Assembly: GCF_002994005.1 (NCBI RefSeq)
Contig: NZ_POSN01000003.1
Span: 158,446 to 222,445, forward strand
Length of the DNA stretch: 64,000 nt
DNA from: Apilactobacillus quenuiae
Lineage (GTDB): Bacteria > Bacillota > Bacilli > Lactobacillales > Lactobacillaceae
Reading direction: 5' to 3'
The notes under the pieces were generated by a model. It had not been told where the DNA came from and did not search any database. It worked only from the letters and a program-made list of their open reading frames with translations. Below, piece after piece: positions 60,841-64,000 of this stretch. Both the position numbers and the translations under genes were made by a program. Position 1 is the stretch's first letter. Each line of letters starts with the position of its first letter.

Positions 60841-61530
60841 ATTAACTACGATGAATTTAAAGCCAAACAGTTAGTTCAACCATATATTAGCAAATATTTT
60901 AAAAGTCATAGCATTGAAAAAATAGATGACCTAGAATTAATGAAATTTCAAGATTATTTATTTAAAATGTATAAAAATAAAGAATTAAATGAGAGTCAGA
61001 CCTTATATGTTGCTGAGGATTACTTAAATTTTAAATTATATCAAGATATTCGAGAAGATATTCAAGCATATAAAAAACGCCAAGATAGAAAAATTGAACT
61101 AGATAATTATTTACGACTATGGTTTATTTTTGCAACTGGTTTAGTATTATTTGGCATTGTTTTTAGTATTGCATCATTTGCTTCTTATGAAAATTTTACT
61201 GATAGAAAGGTTATCCTTTTCTTTTTAATTTCATCAAATCTACCTATTGCTATCTTTTTGCTAAGCAATATCGTTAACAAAACTTTGTATCGACTAAGTT
61301 ATTCTAAAACTATAGCAACATTTATTATCCCGATAATATTTGGCCTTGCAACAATGAGTTACCGCAAATATTTTCCACAACTAAGTTTTCATAAATACCG
61401 AGAAAACGACGTCATTATATTAGTTTCTGTCACAATGACTTTCTTATTAGCCGTAATTTTCTTAAACTTACTTTCATTAGTAACTAAAATGTTAAAACGT
61501 CATTATGAAAAGAAAGGTGAAGATGATTAA
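60841..61530 (+). CDS. Membrane protein of unknown function, apparent ATT start
   Basis: About 230 residues from ATT 60841. AAGGAGGTG (60826-60834) is a near-perfect Shine-Dalgarno, and ATT 60841 lies 8 bases after its GGAGG. The frame continues upstream to GTG 60766 (no ribosome binding site, low-complexity) and has GTG 60832 inside the Shine-Dalgarno. The soluble N-terminal third (INYDEFKAKQLVQPYISKYFKS) precedes four helices at about 95-115, 130-148, 160-185 and 198-220. Not recognised. Confidence 0.55.
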   Translation: MNYDEFKAKQLVQPYISKYFKSHSIEKIDDLELMKFQDYLFKMYKNKELNESQTLYVAEDYLNFKLYQDIREDIQAYKKRQDRKIELDNYLRLWFIFATGLVLFGIVFSIASFASYENFTDRKVILFFLISSNLPIAIFLLSNIVNKTLYRLSYSKTIATFIIPIIFGLATMSYRKYFPQLSFHKYRENDVIILVSVTMTFLLAVIFLNLLSLVTKMLKRHYEKKGEDD

Positions 61531-61604
61531 AACTTTTTGGCTTGCTATAATTTGATTTTTTTCAATATAAATATTATAAAAGTAGTAATTAAAAAGAAAC
61601 AGAG

Positions 61605-61970
61605 ATGAAAATAATTATGAATGAAGCTTTAAGAAGTAGCTATAAACATAAAGAAATTTGTCCATTAGATACAACAATAGAAATCTTCAATGGAAAATGG
61701 AAGTCAATAATTATATGCAGATTAATGAATAAGAATCTGCACTTCAATGAACTAAATCGCAGTATTATCAACTGTTCTAAAAGAATGTTAGCTATTCAGT
61801 TAAAGAAATTAATTAAAGATGACATAGTAAATAAAAATGTTATAGTTAAAAATAAAGATAAAGTAGCTATTATCTACTCATTGTCAGAATTAGGAAATAC
61901 TTTAGTTCCTATAATTAAAGAAATGGACAAATGGGGAGAACATTATATAAAAACGGTAAAAAATAATTAG
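61605..61970 (+). CDS. HxlR-family regulator
   Basis: 121 residues. EICPLDTTIEIFNGKWKSIIICRLMNKNLHFNEL matches the family start (in parts: CPLDTTIEIF, GKWKSII, HFNELNRSI), with the redox-relevant Cys in CPLD, then ISNCSKRMLAIQLKKLIKDDIV. Winged-helix DNA binding, often sensing aldehydes or oxidants. Starts at 61605 or ATG 61617. The MFS gene is convergent, 16 bases away. Confidence 0.88.
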   Translation: MKIIMNEALRSSYKHKEICPLDTTIEIFNGKWKSIIICRLMNKNLHFNELNRSIINCSKRMLAIQLKKLIKDDIVNKNVIVKNKDKVAIIYSLSELGNTLVPIIKEMDKWGEHYIKTVKNN

Positions 61971-61986
61971 ATAAAAAATCTAAAAT

Positions 61987-63138
61987 TCATTTTAATGAGT
62001 TGGTAACTATAAGTGATATTATTAATCCTATTGATGATAATAAACATATCCCTAAAAATCCAAACAATTCATAGACAATTCCACCTGCTCCTGAGCCTAA
62101 AGTAAGTCCCAAATAAAGAAATGAACTGTTAAAAGACATCAAAGTTGAACGGTTTGAGGGAACAACATTAACGATATAAGAGTTTAGTGATGTAACACCT
62201 ATTCCTTGAGCAAATGCCAAAAATATTAACATTATTACAAACATAACAATATTATTCTTAAAAATATTTAAACATATAATGAAAATTATTGATAAAAAAG
62301 CATTAATATTTATTGACCGTTTTTTACCTAATATATCCATTATCTTGCCACCAAAAAAGCTAGTTACAAAGTTAGAAAGGCCATATGAAATAAATATATA
62401 TCCAGTAATAGCCACATTAAAATTAAAATTATTTTGAATATAAGTTCCTAGAAACGTATAAAAGCTGTAAAATCCTGTCATCCAAGTTAAAGTAATCATT
62501 AATGCCGGGATTGCATTGTGAGTAAAAAAAACATTTTTAAATGATTTCAGATATGAAATTCTATCATTATTTAATGGCTTTTTTTGTTTAGGGACTAATA
62601 AAATTAAAATAAATGAATATATTGTTAATAAGGATGAACCCCAAAAAGCCATATGCCAATTTTCTAGCTGTGAAAGCATTGTTCCTAAAGGAACTCCGAA
62701 CGCAATTGAAAGAGATAAGGCAGACATAACAATTCCCATAACTTTATTTAGTTTATTACCTTTAAAATTTGATCCAATAAATGCCCAAACATTTGGAACA
62801 AATAATGAAGCCCCAATACCAGCAATTGCTCGACAAATGTAAAACTCATTTAAATTTTTAGAAAATCCACAAAAAAGTGTACCTAAAAGAAATATTAAAA
62901 TTCCTATGATTAATAATTTCTTTTTATCATATCTATCACCTAATGGTCCAAAAATAGGTGCTCCAATCGCAAAACACAGTGCATATATTGTTACACCATA
63001 TGCAGTTAAACTAATAGATTCATCAAAGCTGCTTGATATTTCTGGTAATATTGGTGAAATAATAAAAGAATCTGCTCCTGTTACAAATACTCCAAAAAAC
63101 AAACCCAAAATGGTTAATATATTTTTTCCTTTACTCAT
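61987..63138 (-). CDS. MFS transporter, drug-efflux type
   Basis: 383 residues from ATG 63138, 7 bases after GGAGG (frame open to 63189). Twelve helices; motif A GPLGDRYDKKKLLIIG, motif C region GIGASLFVPNVWAF-like. DHA1-type exporter plan with an acid in helix 1 (GADSFIISP). Substrate unknown. May be under the convergent HxlR (inference). Confidence 0.85.
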   Translation of the reverse strand: MSKGKNILTILGLFFGVFVTGADSFIISPILPEISSSFDESISLTAYGVTIYALCFAIGAPIFGPLGDRYDKKKLLIIGILIFLLGTLFCGFSKNLNEFYICRAIAGIGASLFVPNVWAFIGSNFKGNKLNKVMGIVMSALSLSIAFGVPLGTMLSQLENWHMAFWGSSLLTIYSFILILLVPKQKKPLNNDRISYLKSFKNVFFTHNAIPALMITLTWMTGFYSFYTFLGTYIQNNFNFNVAITGYIFISYGLSNFVTSFFGGKIMDILGKKRSININAFLSIIFIICLNIFKNNIVMFVIMLIFLAFAQGIGVTSLNSYIVNVVPSNRSTLMSFNSSFLYLGLTLGSGAGGIVYELFGFLGICLLSSIGLIISLIVTNSLK

Positions 63139-63303
63139 AAAATTCCTCCTTTGATATTTATTTAAAATTAAAACATATGTAATTTTCATACAAGTGAACT
63201 AAAGAATACCAGGTAACATATTAATGATAATAAATACATTAAATTGCTAAAGATTTGAAGTATATTAATAATATATAATAAAAGTTATAAAATATTGTAT
63301 ATA

Positions 63304-63336
63304 AAAAGGACTAAACATAATGTTTAGTCCTTTTTT
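63304..63336 (-). terminator. Terminator of the glnQ-type gene
   Basis: AAAAGGACTAAAC/GTTTAGTCCTTTT around ATAAT, a few bases after the stop. Confidence 0.8.
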
Positions 63337-63337
63337 C

Positions 63338-64000
63338 TTATATCATTTTACTTAAAAATCTTTTGGCTTGTTTTGTTTCTGGATGATTGAAAAAACCATC
63401 TGGAGTTTGTTTTTCTTGTAACTTACCTTCATCCATAAACCAAATTTGATCAGAAACATTCTTCGCAAATTCCATTTCATGAGTAACAATAATCATCGTC
63501 ATATCTTGGTTAGCAAGTTCTTTCATAACATTCAATACTTCCCCAACTTTTTCAGGATCCAATGCAGATGTCGGTTCATCAAATAAAATAACTTCTGGGT
63601 CCATCGCTAAAGCTCTAACAATAGCCACACGTTGTGCTTGACCACCAGATAAGCTAGCTGGAAATACATCAGCTTTACTGTCTAAGCCAACTGTTTTTAG
63701 TAATTCATAAGCTTTATTTTCAGCAGCTTCTTTGCTCATCCCTTTAACCTTGATTGGTGCTAAAGTAATATTATCTAAAACACTTTTATTTTCAAATAGA
63801 TTAAAGCCTTGGAAAACCATCCCAATCTTAGTTCTTAATTGAATTAATTCTTTAGAAGAACTAGATACTAAGTCTTTGCCATTCAATAAAATTTTACCGC
63901 TGGTAGGTTCTCCTAACATATTAATACAACGTAGAAAAGTACTTTTCCCAGCACCTGAAGGCCCTAGCAATGAAATAACATCACCTTTGTTAACTTCAGC
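63338..64000 (-). CDS. Amino-acid ABC transporter ATPase (GlnQ-type), partial
   Basis: About 221 residues visible; the N-terminus lies past the window edge. Walker A GPSGAGKSTFLRCIN, Q-loop VFQGFNLFEN, signature LSGGQAQRVAIVRAL, Walker B VILFDEPTSALDPE and ITHEM-type switch (VTHEMEFA). Polar amino acid uptake (glutamine class). Confidence 0.9.
   Translation of the reverse strand, partial: AEVNKGDVISLLGPSGAGKSTFLRCINMLGEPTSGKILLNGKDLVSSSSKELIQLRTKIGMVFQGFNLFENKSVLDNITLAPIKVKGMSKEAAENKAYELLKTVGLDSKADVFPASLSGGQAQRVAIVRALAMDPEVILFDEPTSALDPEKVGEVLNVMKELANQDMTMIIVTHEMEFAKNVSDQIWFMDEGKLQEKQTPDGFFNHPETKQAKRFLSKMI

Noticed and set aside
1-64000. CRISPR arrays, tRNA or rRNA genes, insertion sequences
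   Set aside because: No regularly spaced repeats, cloverleaf sequences, rRNA motifs or transposase frames were seen on either strand.

Overview
The window looks like chromosomal DNA of a very AT-rich, heterofermentative, fructose-using member of the Lactobacillaceae, most likely Apilactobacillus or a close relative (genus inferred). The evidence is a mannitol 2-dehydrogenase of the Leuconostoc type, a ROK fructokinase, a water-forming NADH oxidase, and an acetaldehyde dehydrogenase without the alcohol dehydrogenase half of AdhE. Gram-positive RNA regulators (T-box, PyrR attenuator, TPP riboswitch) and RexAB/AddAB agree. No rRNA, tRNA, CRISPR array or intact insertion sequence was seen.

Layout. 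1-7.1 kb: a RepA_N-type replication initiator, then small secreted or surface proteins, an 18-residue amphipathic peptide gene with its own promoter and terminator, and nox. 7.2-12.6 kb: a DUF2975/XRE pair, an acetyltransferase, a glutathione-reductase-like flavoprotein, small membrane proteins and the stand-alone ALDH. 12.7-20 kb: rexA/rexB (addAB). 20-30 kb: redox and detoxification genes, including a frameshifted FMN reductase and a TetR-controlled quinone-reductase operon, then a TPP riboswitch with thiW, a purine permease flanked by PurR-like boxes, a cupin and an isochorismatase-fold hydrolase. 30-33.4 kb: a TetR-permease-ATPase operon matching heme-efflux hrtRBA, and a paired CrcB fluoride channel. 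33.5-41.8 kb: fructokinase, mannitol dehydrogenase, GH25 lysozyme, a Mn/Zn ABC transporter and an amidase. 41.9-48.4 kb: an MFS transporter, PyrR-controlled pyrF-pyrE, cardiolipin synthase, an eRF1-like protein and an XRE regulator. 48.6-52.4 kb: a complete lactococcin-972-type bacteriocin cassette with a divergent-looking TetR-type gene upstream. 53-64 kb: a WecA/TagO-type transferase, a T-box-led oppA-pepQ-oppA peptide-uptake unit, small genes, HxlR and MFS genes, and the edge of a glnQ-type ATPase.

How the genes work together. Mannitol dehydrogenase, NADH oxidase and the ALDH all bear on NAD(P)H reoxidation, as expected where fructose and oxygen replace ethanol formation as electron sinks. 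The T-box ties peptide import and dipeptide cleavage to tRNA charging. The hrt promoter and the quinone-reductase operon promoter carry near-identical TGACA-N3-TGTCA operators in similar positions, which suggests related TetR control of heme and redox stress.

The most unusual signals are: three genes with a strong Shine-Dalgarno but only ATT or ATC at the start position (10167, 52335, 60841); a run of eight G at the start of the bacteriocin-adjacent TetR gene; two related mini-ORFs plus hairpins in front of the two oppA copies; the PSM-like 18-residue peptide; a parS-like palindrome; and a reverse-strand terminator inside repA.
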